Source: Natrinema altunense (GTDB lineage Archaea; Halobacteriota; Halobacteria; Halobacteriales; Natrialbaceae). From it: 64,000 nucleotides of DNA. Below, piece by piece: positions 35,731 through 45,421 of this stretch; within the stretch, counting starts at the first letter, position 1, and the number at the start of each line of letters is the position of its first letter. A model generated the notes under the pieces. That model had not been told where the DNA came from. It saw nothing but the letters and a program-made list of their open reading frames with translations, and made no database searches. The DNA is taken from positions 434,001 to 498,000 of the forward strand of contig NZ_JNCS01000001.1 of NCBI RefSeq assembly GCF_000731985.1, read 5' to 3'. A program made the translations under genes and the position numbers.

Positions 35731-36819
35731 CTACGCGGACGGCTCCCACCGGAACCCGGCCGCATCGGCCGGGGCCTCGAGCGGGCTCGTCGGCAATCCG
35801 TCCTCGACGGCGGGGTCGTTGTACGCCCGCGGCGCGATGTCGTTCGGGCCGTCGGGATAGAACAATGACGCCAGCAACTGGAGCTGGCCGCGACCGACGC
35901 CGAGTTCGAACTGGCCGCCGCCGTACAACCGAATGTCGCGTTCCGCACAATAGGCGAGGGTTTCACACAGCGACTCGAGCGAGCCGAACCGAGAGGGTTT
36001 GATATTGAGCCAGTCCGGCTCCCAGGGCAGCGCTTCGACGTCCTCGAGTCCGTGAATCGGGGCGTCCCAGGAGACCCGGTCTCGGACGGCGGGGTCCGCG
36101 AACAGCGGTCGCGTCTCGTCGGTCAGCGTGGGGTCCTCGATGATGGCTTCGGGGAACGCCGTGAGAACGCGGTCGTACAGGGCGGGATCGGCCGGCACGT
36201 CGACATCGGTGCCCTCGTACTGACCCTTCAGGTCGAGGATACGGACCGCCTCCGTCCCGACCGTCTCGCCGATGGCCGCGACGAGGTCGTCGTCCCACGC
36301 CGGGATCGGATCGAGTTTGAACTCGAGGGCAGGGACCCGCTCGCGCAACGACTCGAGTCGGTCGGTCGTCGGCGGGTCGCCGAGCCGGGTGCTGGCGACG
36401 AACCGGACGGGGTCGTAGCTGCGCTCCAGTTCGCTCCCGAGATCGGTCTCCGCCTGCCGGAGCGCGAGGTCCAGCGCGGCGCTCTCTATGCCCCAGCGCC
36501 GGTAGTTCCGAAAGACGGCCCGATCGGGCACACCGCCGGGAAAGAGATCGAGGTCGGCGAGCCGCGAGGAAAACGAGTCGATCGTCCACTCGCCAGTCAG
36601 GTCGGGCAGCCCCGTCTCCGCCAGCCGGTCGTGATCCGCAGTCTCGTAGGTGACGTCCTCGCCGTATCCGGTGACCGCGGCGTCGTCGCTCGATCCCGGC
36701 CCGGAAAGGGCGAACTCCGTCGTGACGCGGGTGAAATCGCTCGAGGTCGCACGCTCGCGGCGCTCGGTCGACACCTCGTCGATCGTCACCGGCACGTCGG
36801 CGAGCCGATCGTAGTCCAT
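35731..36819 (-). CDS. Enolase-superfamily enzyme (muconate cycloisomerase/OSBS-like)
   Basis: A 362-residue protein from the ATG at 36819 (MDYDRLADVPVTI). It has an N-terminal capping domain and a TIM barrel. Likely metal ligands are Asp in ILDLKGQY, Glu in AIIEDPT and Asp in SWDAPIHG. A base lysine sits in NIKPSRFGS, and the first-lysine region reads LEFKLDPIP, where MLE enzymes have KxK. Its sequence is divergent from characterised o-succinylbenzoate synthases, so the substrate is uncertain. No menaquinone genes are adjacent, and the AsnB-like gene lies upstream on the same strand with a 124-nt gap. Confidence 0.75.
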   Translation of the reverse strand: MDYDRLADVPVTIDEVSTERRERATSSDFTRVTTEFALSGPGSSDDAAVTGYGEDVTYETADHDRLAETGLPDLTGEWTIDSFSSRLADLDLFPGGVPDRAVFRNYRRWGIESAALDLALRQAETDLGSELERSYDPVRFVASTRLGDPPTTDRLESLRERVPALEFKLDPIPAWDDDLVAAIGETVGTEAVRILDLKGQYEGTDVDVPADPALYDRVLTAFPEAIIEDPTLTDETRPLFADPAVRDRVSWDAPIHGLEDVEALPWEPDWLNIKPSRFGSLESLCETLAYCAERDIRLYGGGQFELGVGRGQLQLLASLFYPDGPNDIAPRAYNDPAVEDGLPTSPLEAPADAAGFRWEPSA

Positions 36820-36943
36820 ACCGGTCGTTCGGGCCCGGGGATCAAAGGGGCTTGGTGGGTTCGCGGCGTCACTCGAGACAGCGACGAGCGTCCGCTCGGC
36901 GTCCACGCCGGCTTCGGAACGGCCGTCTCCGATGCCGGTGCGC

Positions 36944-38617
36944 TCACACCGGTTCCCCTTCGGAACGGGGCGTCCCGGAGGGCACCGACACGGTTCGGGT
37001 GTGGCCGACCGGCTCGAGGTCGTCCGCGCGGAGGACGCGGTCGCGCCAGACGGCGTAGCCCGCCAGGTTCCACGCGAGGCCGGGGGAGCGGTCGACGATC
37101 GCGCCCGAGACGTCGGGGGCGAACTCGGGGACTTCGTAGCGGTCGAAGATCGACTCGAGCGGCCCCGATCCGAGAAATCGCTCCGCGGGGAAGTTCCCGT
37201 TCCCCTTCGGCTTGCGCCGGTCGTACGCGGGGTACCACTCGCCGAGCAGTCGCTTCGGAACGTGTTTGGGCTCGCCGTCGCGGACGTAGCGCTCGGGCGA
37301 GGGGAGCCCGAGCGCGAGTTCGGCAACGGCCTTGCCCGCGAACGGCGTGTACATCTCGCAGCCGCGGGCGAGAGCGGCTTGCCGCCAGACGGTGACGGCG
37401 TCCTCGCAGAAGAAGTCGACCCACTGTCCGACGTGGACGTGTCGTGCGTACCGGTTCCCCGACGCCGCGGGCACCCGATCCATCGCGTACTCGTAGCGCT
37501 CGCGCTGGCGTCGCTCGTACTGCCGGCGTCCGATCGCCTCGACGACCGCCGGGACGTCCGTGTAGACCGCGAACTGGAGCCCCTGTCCGTCGGGATCGGA
37601 CGGATGCCGCCGGAGTCCATCGAGCACGTCCCGGTGGTGTCGGAGTTTCTCGACGACCGGCGGGACGTAGCCGAGGTAGCGCGTCCGCCACACGGTGCGA
37701 GCGGTCTCGAGCGAGCCGCCGAGGCCGAAGACGGCGTCCGCGACCTGACCGCTGACCAACGTGTCGGCCCCGTCGTACTCGCGGTAGATGCCGTCGAACG
37801 TCGGCGTCTGGAGTTGGTGGGGCGGCAGTCCAAGCGCGTCGACGGCCGCCTCGAGCCGCTCGAGGTAGTTCGACTCGGCCATCTCGACGACCTCGCGGTC
37901 GGTCCCGACGAGGTCGGTCGCGCGCTCGGCGTACTCGCGTTCGAACGCCAGTTCGGGCGTGTCGAACGACGCGGTCACGCTCTCGGTAGGGGTCGTCAGG
38001 TAGGGCTCGAGGACGGTCGAATCGACACCGCCCGAGAGCATGAGCGACGCCTCGTCCGCGACGGGGGCACAGACCGCCGACAGGACCTCGTCGAGTCGCT
38101 CGTGTGCGCTCGCGGGCGCGAGTCCCGACTCGGGCGTGAGCGTCTCCGTTAGTTCGGTTCGGGGCGTCGTCTCGCCGGGCGTCCAGGTGAGCGTCTCGCC
38201 GTGACCGAGCCGGTGGACCCGCTCGACGTAGGTGTCGATCGGCGTCGTCCGATAGAGCAGGTGCGCGGCCCTCGCGCGATCCGGCACCGTCCGATCGGCC
38301 GGTTCGAGCCGCGCGAGGGCGTTTCGAAACAGGTCGGTGACGACCGGTTCGCCGCTCGAGTCGAGACAGTAGAACACTTCGTAGGCCGACGTGATCCCGC
38401 GGTGGGCCTGCACCGTCGGTTCGGCCGCCCGCTCAGAGAGCACGACAACTGTTCCCTCGCCGGGCAGCGAGTCGTGGAGCGCTTTGACCGCCGCGAACGG
38501 CGCGCCGCGTTCGATCGCCGTGCGGAGTTCGCGCCGGTGCGTGCCGGCGATGATCCACCGGCGCTCGTCTCGGGTAACGACCTCGGCGTTCGGGTTCGCG
38601 AGCAACACTGTCGCCAT
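36944..38617 (-). CDS. Asparagine-synthetase-like PP-loop protein without the N-terminal Cys nucleophile
   Basis: A 557-residue protein started at the ATG at 38617 (MATVLLANPN). Residues 1 to about 165 correspond in position to the Ntn-type glutaminase domain of AsnB, but there is no Cys at position 2, so glutamine hydrolysis is unlikely. The synthetase half starts with the ATP-pyrophosphatase loop LSGGVDST (residues 195-200) and contains the VSGQVADAVFG and YTPFAGKAVAELAL segments of the family. It may use free ammonia, or activate another substrate as ATP-pyrophosphatase family members do. Neighbours (UbiB kinase upstream, enolase-superfamily downstream) do not settle the role. Confidence 0.78.
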   Translation of the reverse strand: MATVLLANPNAEVVTRDERRWIIAGTHRRELRTAIERGAPFAAVKALHDSLPGEGTVVVLSERAAEPTVQAHRGITSAYEVFYCLDSSGEPVVTDLFRNALARLEPADRTVPDRARAAHLLYRTTPIDTYVERVHRLGHGETLTWTPGETTPRTELTETLTPESGLAPASAHERLDEVLSAVCAPVADEASLMLSGGVDSTVLEPYLTTPTESVTASFDTPELAFEREYAERATDLVGTDREVVEMAESNYLERLEAAVDALGLPPHQLQTPTFDGIYREYDGADTLVSGQVADAVFGLGGSLETARTVWRTRYLGYVPPVVEKLRHHRDVLDGLRRHPSDPDGQGLQFAVYTDVPAVVEAIGRRQYERRQRERYEYAMDRVPAASGNRYARHVHVGQWVDFFCEDAVTVWRQAALARGCEMYTPFAGKAVAELALGLPSPERYVRDGEPKHVPKRLLGEWYPAYDRRKPKGNGNFPAERFLGSGPLESIFDRYEVPEFAPDVSGAIVDRSPGLAWNLAGYAVWRDRVLRADDLEPVGHTRTVSVPSGTPRSEGEPV

Positions 38618-38704
38618 TACCAACCCGAACCGGCAGACGGGACATTGTAATGGGATGGATACTCCGTGCGAACCGACAGTCAGTCGCCGATGAACGCACC
38701 GGTG

Positions 38705-40351
38705 CTACTCCTCGCCGCGGCGCTGGCGCAGGTTCTGTCGGGTGAACTGCGGTCGCGCGCCGATCGATGTCGGCGAGCGGAACGACCGATAGAGTTGGAT
38801 GACGACGATCACCGAGAACCCCGCCGCGACGACCGACGCCCTGGGTGCCTCGAGGGCGTACAGGACACCCATCGAGAACAGCGACATGGTGAGGAGCATG
38901 CCGTAGACCAGTCGCTTGGCGAGTTCCTCGAAGACGTCTTGCTCGTCCTCGACGCCGATACGGACGAAGAGGTCGTCCCGGTCGAGCCGATCGAGCGCGC
39001 GCTCGGTCTTGGGCGCGAGTCGCGTCAGTGACTCGCCCGACCGGCGGAGCTGTCGGCCCGTCTCGTCGATGTACTTCCGGATGGACTCCTCGCGGTACCC
39101 CTGCTCGGTCAGGTACTCGGTCGCAGTCGAGATGAAGTCGAAGTCCTCGTCTAAGGTGACACACACTCCCTCGACGACGGTTGCGACCCGCAGGATCAGC
39201 GCGAGGTTCTTCGGCAGTCGGAGGGGGAACTCGTAGATGGAGTCCTCGATCTGTCCGACGATCTGGTTGACCCGGTACTGTTCGATGTCCTCGCCGCGGG
39301 CGTCCTGGATCGCGATCTCCATCACTTCGGCCATGACGCCCCGATCCGCGTCGGGCGAGAGCGTCCCGATCTCGACGAGCGCGTCGAGAATGCCGTCGAT
39401 GTCCTGATTGGCGACGGCGATGTAGAAGTCGACGATCTTGTCCTGAACGAACGGGTCGACCCGTCCCGACATGCCGAAGTCGTAGAAGACGATCCGCCCG
39501 TCGTCGGTCACCGCGAGGTTCCCCGGATGCGGGTCGGCGTGGAAGACCCCGTCGTCGATGATCATCTGCAGGTAGGCACGCTGTAAGTCCGTCGCGACCC
39601 GCGTGCGATCGATTCCCCTGCGCTCGAGTTCGTCGACGTCGTTGATCTTCGTCCCCTCGATGTACTCCATGGTGAGCACGCGCGGGCCGGAGTGGCTCTC
39701 GATCACGTCGGGGATCACGAGCCCGTCGTCGTCGGCGAAATTCGACTGGATTTCGGTGAGCATCGCCGCCTCGCGCTCGTAGTCCATCTCCTCGCGGATC
39801 GTCTTCGAGAACTCCTCGGCGAGGTTCTCCAGCGAGAACGACCGGGCGTCGTCGACGAAGTACAGCAGGATCGGCAGGGACCACTTGATGACTCGCAGAT
39901 CGGCCCGAACGAGGTCCTCGATGTCCGGTCGGCGGATCTTGACGGCGACGTCGTGGCCGCTCCCACCGTTCGCTTGAGCCCGCGCGCGCTCGCTTTCGGG
40001 ATCGAGACGCGCCCGATAGACTTGACCCAGACTCGCGCCGCTTATGGGTTCGGTATCGAACGCCGCGAATCGCTCGTCGACGGGACCGAGTTCGTCCTCG
40101 AGAACGCGTTTCGCCCCGGGCCAGGGTGCCGGCGGCACGTCGTCTTGCAGCGATGCGAGGACGTCGATGTACGCCGGCGGGAGCACGTCGGGACGCGTCG
40201 ACAGCAACTGGCCGAGTTTGATGAACGTCGGCCCGAGGGTCAACAGCGACTCGAGTAACACCTCCGCTCGGTGGCGGTGCGTTTCGGGATCGACCCGTCG
40301 GGGACGGCCGAACAGGAGGAAACGCCGCCGGTCGCGGGCGTAGGCGAGCAA
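38705..40351 (-). CDS. UbiB/AarF/ABC1 atypical kinase
   Basis: At least 548 residues. It has the KxGQ signature in FIKLGQLLSTRPD, the Ala-rich nucleotide loop SGASLGQVY, the ATP lysine in DVAVKIRRP, the catalytic loop DGVFHADPHPGNL and the metal motif YDFGMSG. One or two C-terminal membrane helices follow. Relatives support quinone or lipid metabolism. The start is odd: the codon at 40351 is TTG, but the reading frame stays open upstream to the Hsp20 stop at 40420 and encodes a family-like segment (SLRAYKRFAVVTWQFLP). No ATG, GTG or other TTG is available there; CTG at 40411 is a candidate. It is probably in an operon with Hsp20. Confidence 0.9.
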   Translation of the reverse strand: MLAYARDRRRFLLFGRPRRVDPETHRHRAEVLLESLLTLGPTFIKLGQLLSTRPDVLPPAYIDVLASLQDDVPPAPWPGAKRVLEDELGPVDERFAAFDTEPISGASLGQVYRARLDPESERARAQANGGSGHDVAVKIRRPDIEDLVRADLRVIKWSLPILLYFVDDARSFSLENLAEEFSKTIREEMDYEREAAMLTEIQSNFADDDGLVIPDVIESHSGPRVLTMEYIEGTKINDVDELERRGIDRTRVATDLQRAYLQMIIDDGVFHADPHPGNLAVTDDGRIVFYDFGMSGRVDPFVQDKIVDFYIAVANQDIDGILDALVEIGTLSPDADRGVMAEVMEIAIQDARGEDIEQYRVNQIVGQIEDSIYEFPLRLPKNLALILRVATVVEGVCVTLDEDFDFISTATEYLTEQGYREESIRKYIDETGRQLRRSGESLTRLAPKTERALDRLDRDDLFVRIGVEDEQDVFEELAKRLVYGMLLTMSLFSMGVLYALEAPRASVVAAGFSVIVVIQLYRSFRSPTSIGARPQFTRQNLRQRRGEE

Positions 40352-40417
40352 CAGCGGGAGGAACTGCCACGTGACGACCGCAAATCGCTTGTATGCGCGA
40401 AGTGAAACCAGCCTCGG

Positions 40418-40789
40418 TCACCCGGGTTCGGAGCCCTCGTCGACGATGTCGATCGTCGTCTCCTCGCGGGAACCGCGTTTCGGCAGCGTCAACTCGAGGA
40501 CGCCTCGGTCGACGGCGGCCTCGGCACCCGCATCGGACGCGTCGTCGGGCAGCGGGAGGTCGACGTCGAGAAACAGCGACCGGTTTTCCTCGACGTACCG
40601 GTAGTCGCCGGCCGGCTCTTTCTCCCGGCGGGCATCGATTGAGATGCGGCCGTCCTCGATCGCGAGGTCGAGCGACTCGGCGGAGACGCCGGGGACGTCG
40701 AGTACGAGCAGATAGGCGTCATCGCTCTCGAGCAGATCGAAGAAGACGTCCTCGGAGAGGTCCCGCAACGCGTCGCGGAGCGCTGACAT
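40418..40789 (-). CDS. Small heat-shock protein, Hsp20 family
   Basis: A 123-residue protein from the ATG at 40789. It has an alpha-crystallin domain: LLVLDVPGVSAESLDLAIED, then ISIDARRE, and the signature RGVLELTLPKR at the end. It has a short N-terminal arm and an acidic C-terminal tail without a clear IxI motif. It likely acts as a holdase chaperone in the cytoplasm. A TATA-like string about 26 nt upstream is present, and the UbiB gene follows immediately. Confidence 0.88.
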   Translation of the reverse strand: MSALRDALRDLSEDVFFDLLESDDAYLLVLDVPGVSAESLDLAIEDGRISIDARREKEPAGDYRYVEENRSLFLDVDLPLPDDASDAGAEAAVDRGVLELTLPKRGSREETTIDIVDEGSEPG

Positions 40790-40988
40790 GGATACCGGTT
40801 CGAACCCCGATACGAAAAACCCCGTGGTCGCGGCGAGCTCTCACCCCCCTACGAGCGGCCTGGTGGCGGTTTCGATGACGGCCAGCTACGGCGGGGACGC
40901 CGATCGATGACACCTGATTTTCACTCGAGCGACCGAGCAACCGAGGGGTTCCCCCACGCTTTTGCCGTCCGGCGACCCGAATCAGGGT

Positions 40989-42302
40989 ATGGAAGGAGCC
41001 GACCGCGAGCGCACGGAGGCCGGGTTCAAGGTCCGGACACCGGTCGACGAGGCGCGCCGGATTCTGCAGGAGACAGTCGCGAGGGATGGGGACGCCGATA
41101 CGGACGTGCCCTGCGGGACCGAGACCGTCGACGTCGACCGTGCGGACGGCCGCGTCCTCGCCGCACCGATCGCGGCCGCTCGAGACGTGCCCCACTATCG
41201 ACGGGCGGCGATGGACGGCTACGCCGTCAGGGCCGCGGATACCTTCGGGGCCAGCGATCGCTCGCCGGAAGTACTGCAGCTCGCCGAACCCGCTGCCGAC
41301 ACCGACGGGCACGCGACCGCCGACAGCATCGCCCCCGGGACGGCCGCGCGAGTCCACACCGGCAGCGCGCTCCCCGAGGGTGCCGACGCCGTCGTCATGA
41401 TCGAACGGGTCACCGAACGCGAGTCGGTCGGCGAACTCGAGGTCGAGGACGCGGTCGCGGAGGGGGAAAACGTCGCGCCGATCGGCGAGGATATCGAGGC
41501 GGAACAGCACCTCTACGATGCGGGCCACCGGCTCCGGCCATCGGATCTCGGCCTGCTGCGCTCGGCGGGCTACGGCCGCGTCGCGGTCGCCCAGCAGCCG
41601 ACCGTCGGTGTCGTCCCGACCGGCGAGGAACTCGTCGCGGGCGACCCCGACCCCGGCGAGGTGATCGAGACCAACGGCCTCACCGTCTCGCGGCTGGCCC
41701 AGCGGTGGGGCGCACGAGCGACCTACCGCGACGTGGTCACCGACGATCCCGAGTCGCTGCGCGTGGCGATCCAGCGTGACCTGACGAAAGACGTCGTCGT
41801 CACCACCGGCGGTTCCTCGGTCGGCGAGCGCGACTTGCTACCGGAGGTGATCGACGACCTCGGCGAGGTACTCGTCCACGGCGTCGGGCTCAAACCCGGC
41901 CATCCCGTCTGTCTGGGGATCGTCGAGGAGACGCCGGTGCTCGCGCTGCCAGGCTATCCCGTCGCCTGCATCGTCAACGCCGTCCAGTTCCTCCGGCCGG
42001 TCCTGCGATGGCTCGAGGGGACCGAGCCCGACCCCCACCCGACGACGCGGGCCCGACTCGAGCGCAAGATTCCGAGCGAACCCGGGACGCGGACGTTCGC
42101 ACGGGTACAACTCACGGCCCGCGACGCAGACGAGTCGAGCCACGACGAACCCCGATACGAGGCGGTCCCGACCCGGGCGAGCGGGTCGGGCGTGCTCTCG
42201 AGCGTCGCCCTGGCCGACGGCTGGGTGATCGTCGACGACGACCGCGAGGGGATTCCGGCCGGTGAAACGGTCGCCGTCGAAACCTGGGAAATCAACCCCT
42301 AG
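40989..42302 (+). CDS. moeA: Molybdopterin molybdotransferase MoeA (first paralogue)
   Basis: A 437-residue MoeA from ATG 40989. Conserved motifs are RRAAMDGYAVRA near the N-terminus, TGSALPEGADAVVMIE, GVVPTGEELV, the MoaB/Mog-like TTGGSSVGERDLLPE loop and HGVGLKPGHP. The C-terminal domain IV is complete. MoeA inserts molybdate (or tungstate) into adenylylated molybdopterin. A CTTTTGCC string 30 nt upstream resembles the promoter. A second moeA paralogue lies 1.2 kb downstream. Confidence 0.93.
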   Translation: MEGADRERTEAGFKVRTPVDEARRILQETVARDGDADTDVPCGTETVDVDRADGRVLAAPIAAARDVPHYRRAAMDGYAVRAADTFGASDRSPEVLQLAEPAADTDGHATADSIAPGTAARVHTGSALPEGADAVVMIERVTERESVGELEVEDAVAEGENVAPIGEDIEAEQHLYDAGHRLRPSDLGLLRSAGYGRVAVAQQPTVGVVPTGEELVAGDPDPGEVIETNGLTVSRLAQRWGARATYRDVVTDDPESLRVAIQRDLTKDVVVTTGGSSVGERDLLPEVIDDLGEVLVHGVGLKPGHPVCLGIVEETPVLALPGYPVACIVNAVQFLRPVLRWLEGTEPDPHPTTRARLERKIPSEPGTRTFARVQLTARDADESSHDEPRYEAVPTRASGSGVLSSVALADGWVIVDDDREGIPAGETVAVETWEINP

Positions 42303-42322
42303 TACGTCACGGCAGGACGAAC

Positions 42323-43450
42323 TCACCGGAGCGCTTGCCGAACCGCGTCCGCCAGCGCGTTCACGCGGGCGACGTGTTCGTAGGAGCCGTCCCGTACCCC
42401 GTTCGTCACGTAGGCAAACCCGATGTTCTCCGCGGGATCGGCCCAGCCGACGCTGCTGCCCAGGCCAGCGTGGCCGAACACGTGCGCGGGCGAGAGCGAG
42501 CCGTAGGGCGCGACCGTCGTGCCGCCCTTCCAGAACCCGAGCGCGAACCGCCCTTCGCGGCCGAGCGTGCCGTCGGCGTCCGTCTCGGCCTCGAGTCGCG
42601 TCATCCGGTCGACGGTCTCGGGCTCGAGGAGTTGCGTCCCCTCGAGTTCGCCGCCGTTGGCGAGACAGGCGTAAAACCGAGCCATGTCGCCGGCGGTCCC
42701 GATGCCGTTGGCGGCGGGGATCACGGCGCGGTGGATCTCCTCGGCGTTGAACGGTGCTGCGACCTCGGTGTGATCGCCCAGCCCTTCGCCGGGGTCGCGA
42801 CAGCGGTCGAATTCGTCGAAGCCGACCAACGTCGCTACGTCGTCGTCCTCGTCGTCTCGGAGCCCAATCCCGGTATCGTCCAGGCCGAGCGGGTCGAAGA
42901 CGCGCGCTTCGACGGCCGCCTCGATCGGCGTCCCGGAGACGCGGCGGACGAGTTCGCCGACCAGCCAGCCGAACGTCAGCGCGTGATAGGCCGGCGTCTC
43001 GCCCGGCGTGAAGTTCGGCTCCATTTTCTCGAGGTGCTCGACGACGGCGTCCCAGTCGCCCCAGAGATCCGGTCGATCGTCGAGCTCGCCCTGATTGAGC
43101 CCCGAGGTGTGGCTGAGCACCTGCCGGACAGTGATCGCCGCCTTTTCCGTCCCCTCGTCGGCGAACGTGGGCCAGTGGTCGACCACTTGGTCGTCGTACT
43201 CGAGGTGCCCCTCCTCGACGAGCGAGTGCAGCGTGACCGCGGCGTAGGGTTTCGTACTCGAGAAGAGGATATGTCGCGTCTCGCGGGTCTCCGCTGGACC
43301 GCCGGGAGCTTCGACGCCGCCTGCCAGGTCGATCACCGGCTCGCCGTCGACGTAGACGGCGAGTTGCGCCCCGTGGTGGAGCCCGACCTCGAGATGACGG
43401 TCGAAGAGATCGGCGATACGTTCGCGGTCCGTGTCGGAAAGCCGTGACAT
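42323..43450 (-). CDS. Serine hydrolase of the beta-lactamase/EstB family
   Basis: A 375-residue protein from the ATG at 43450 (MSRLSDTDRERIADLF). The active-site SxxK reads FSSTKPYA; HTSGLNQG follows. The YxN position reads PAYHALTFGW, so Asn is replaced by Ala, and a HAGLGSS segment stands near the KTG position. This pattern is usual for class C-like esterases and D-aminopeptidases rather than true beta-lactamases. No signal peptide is seen, so it is probably cytoplasmic. It sits between the two moeA genes on the opposite strand without an obvious link. Confidence 0.87.
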   Translation of the reverse strand: MSRLSDTDRERIADLFDRHLEVGLHHGAQLAVYVDGEPVIDLAGGVEAPGGPAETRETRHILFSSTKPYAAVTLHSLVEEGHLEYDDQVVDHWPTFADEGTEKAAITVRQVLSHTSGLNQGELDDRPDLWGDWDAVVEHLEKMEPNFTPGETPAYHALTFGWLVGELVRRVSGTPIEAAVEARVFDPLGLDDTGIGLRDDEDDDVATLVGFDEFDRCRDPGEGLGDHTEVAAPFNAEEIHRAVIPAANGIGTAGDMARFYACLANGGELEGTQLLEPETVDRMTRLEAETDADGTLGREGRFALGFWKGGTTVAPYGSLSPAHVFGHAGLGSSVGWADPAENIGFAYVTNGVRDGSYEHVARVNALADAVRQALR

Positions 43451-43555
43451 GGGTCGGTACACTTCGGGCTGGCGCTTAATCGTTGCCGTACGAGAACATA
43501 TCACAGCCACGCCGCGGCGACCGACGTTTTTAGCCTCGGCGGCCGAAGGAGCGCT

Positions 43556-45421
43556 ATGAACCGCAAGGAGTTTCGCGATCTCGCGACCCCCGACGAGGCA
43601 CGGGCGGCGATCGACTCGCTGTCGCTCGAGGGGGGCATCGAACGCGTCCCGCTCGAGAACGCGCGGGGTCGAGTGCTCGTGGCGCGACTCGACGCCGAAC
43701 TCGACGTACCGGGCTTCGACCGGGCGAGTCTGGATGGGTACGCGCTCCGGGCCCGGGACACGTTCGGCGCGGACGAGGCCGACCCCGCTCGCCTCGCGGT
43801 CGTCGGCGAGGTCCACGCCGGTGCGAAACCGAACGTGACGCTCGAGGCGGGGCAGGCAGCCGAGATTTCGACCGGCGCGGTGATGCCCGACGGTGCCGAC
43901 GCGATGGTGCCGGTGGAGCGCACCGATACGGACGGTGGTGGTGACGAGGTTCTCGTCCGCACAGCGGTCGCTCCCGGTGACAACGTCATGTTCGCGGGCG
44001 CGGACGTGGCCGCTGGCGAACGCGCGCTCGGCCCCGGGACCACGATCACGCCCCGCGATATCGGCCTGCTGTCGGCGCTGGGGATCGACGAGGTGCCGGT
44101 CCGAGCCAAGCCGCGGGTCGGCATCGTCTCGACCGGCGACGAACTCGTGCGGCCGGGAGACGACCTCGAGAGCGAGCGCGGCGAAATCTACGACGTCAAC
44201 AGCTACACCATCGCCGCCGGGGTCGAGGATGCGGGCGGCGAGGCGGTGCTCTACCCCCACGCCGGCGACGATCAGGACGAGATGGAGGGGGTTCTGCGGA
44301 CCGCGGCCGACGAGTGCGACCTCGTCCTCTCCTCGGGATCGACCAGCGCGAGCGCGGTCGACGTGATCTACCGGGTCATCGAGGAGCAGGGCGAGTTGCT
44401 GCTCCACGGCGTGAGTATCAAACCGGGAAAACCGATGCTGATCGGGCGGCTGGACGACTCCGCCTACGTCGGGCTGCCGGGCTACCCCGTCTCCGCGATG
44501 ATGGTCTTCCGAACCTTCGTCGCGCCGGCGATCCGCGAGGCTGCCGGGAGACCGGAGCCGGCGTCCGCGACCGTCACCGGCCGGTTGGCACGGCAGGAAC
44601 GGTACGAGGAAGGTCGCCATCGGCTCATGCCCGTCGGGCTGGTCGAGGACGGCGACGGCGAGACGCTCGTCTACCCCGTCGACAAGGGCAGCGGTGCAAC
44701 GACCAGCCTCGCCGACGCGGACGGCGTCGTCGAAGTCGGTCCCGAGACCGACTACCTCGAGGCGGGCGAGTCCGTCACGGTCACGCTGTTCTCGCCCGAC
44801 GTCCGGCCGCCGACGCTGTTCGGGGTCGGCGAGGACGACCCGACGTTCTCGCGGGTCCTCGACGGCCTCGAGAGCCCGCGCTACCTCTCGGTCGGCAGCC
44901 GACCCGGCCTGCGACGGCTCCGCGAGGGCGTCCCCGACGTGGCGGTGGTCGCGGGTCCGCTCGATAGAAACGTCGAAGCGGACGAAATCGGCCGCTGGGA
45001 CCGGGAATGGGGCCTGGTCGTCTGGACCGGCAACCCCGACGAGATCGAGGGCCTCGACGATCTGGTCGATCGCGACCTCCGGTTCGTCAATCGGACGACC
45101 GACTCCGGGCTGCGCTCGAGTCTCGGCGCTGCGGTCGCCGACGTTGCCGAGAAACGAGGCACGGACCGCCACGAAATCGTCGACGCGATCGACGGCTTCG
45201 ATCTCGGCCTGCGCGCTCACGAGAGCCCCGTTCGCAAGGTCATCGCGGGCGACGCCGACGCCGGGCTCGGCCTGCGGGAGACCGCCGACCGCCTCGATCT
45301 GGGCTTCGTCTCCCTCGGCGAGCAGCCTGTGTGCGCCCTCGCGAACCCCGATCGGACGGAGAAGGAGGGGGTTCGGGAACTCGAGGCGGCGCTCGCGGAC
45401 GTCTCGTCGGCGCAGCGATAG
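43556..45421 (+). CDS. MoeA fused to a C-terminal periplasmic-binding-like domain
   Basis: A 621-residue protein from ATG 43556. Residues 1 to about 405 are a full MoeA (FDRASLDGYALRARDTF, TGAVMPDGADAMVPVE, GIVSTGDELV, HGVSIKPGKPM). Residues about 410-621 form a PBP-like domain (YLSVGSRPGLRRL ... DAGLGLRETADRL ... GFVSLGEQPVCALAN) of the LysR-substrate or TupA/ModA-like kind. Such MoeA-PBP fusions are known in archaea, where the binding domain may sense or deliver the oxyanion. With the simple MoeA next door, one paralogue may be specific for molybdate and the other for tungstate; this is inference. Confidence 0.92.
   Translation: MNRKEFRDLATPDEARAAIDSLSLEGGIERVPLENARGRVLVARLDAELDVPGFDRASLDGYALRARDTFGADEADPARLAVVGEVHAGAKPNVTLEAGQAAEISTGAVMPDGADAMVPVERTDTDGGGDEVLVRTAVAPGDNVMFAGADVAAGERALGPGTTITPRDIGLLSALGIDEVPVRAKPRVGIVSTGDELVRPGDDLESERGEIYDVNSYTIAAGVEDAGGEAVLYPHAGDDQDEMEGVLRTAADECDLVLSSGSTSASAVDVIYRVIEEQGELLLHGVSIKPGKPMLIGRLDDSAYVGLPGYPVSAMMVFRTFVAPAIREAAGRPEPASATVTGRLARQERYEEGRHRLMPVGLVEDGDGETLVYPVDKGSGATTSLADADGVVEVGPETDYLEAGESVTVTLFSPDVRPPTLFGVGEDDPTFSRVLDGLESPRYLSVGSRPGLRRLREGVPDVAVVAGPLDRNVEADEIGRWDREWGLVVWTGNPDEIEGLDDLVDRDLRFVNRTTDSGLRSSLGAAVADVAEKRGTDRHEIVDAIDGFDLGLRAHESPVRKVIAGDADAGLGLRETADRLDLGFVSLGEQPVCALANPDRTEKEGVRELEAALADVSSAQR

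Noticed and set aside
35731-37833. A 700-codon frame suggesting an AsnB-enolase fusion
   Set aside because: The upstream 340 codons are out of phase with the real AsnB-like gene; the enolase-type protein begins at the ATG at 36819.
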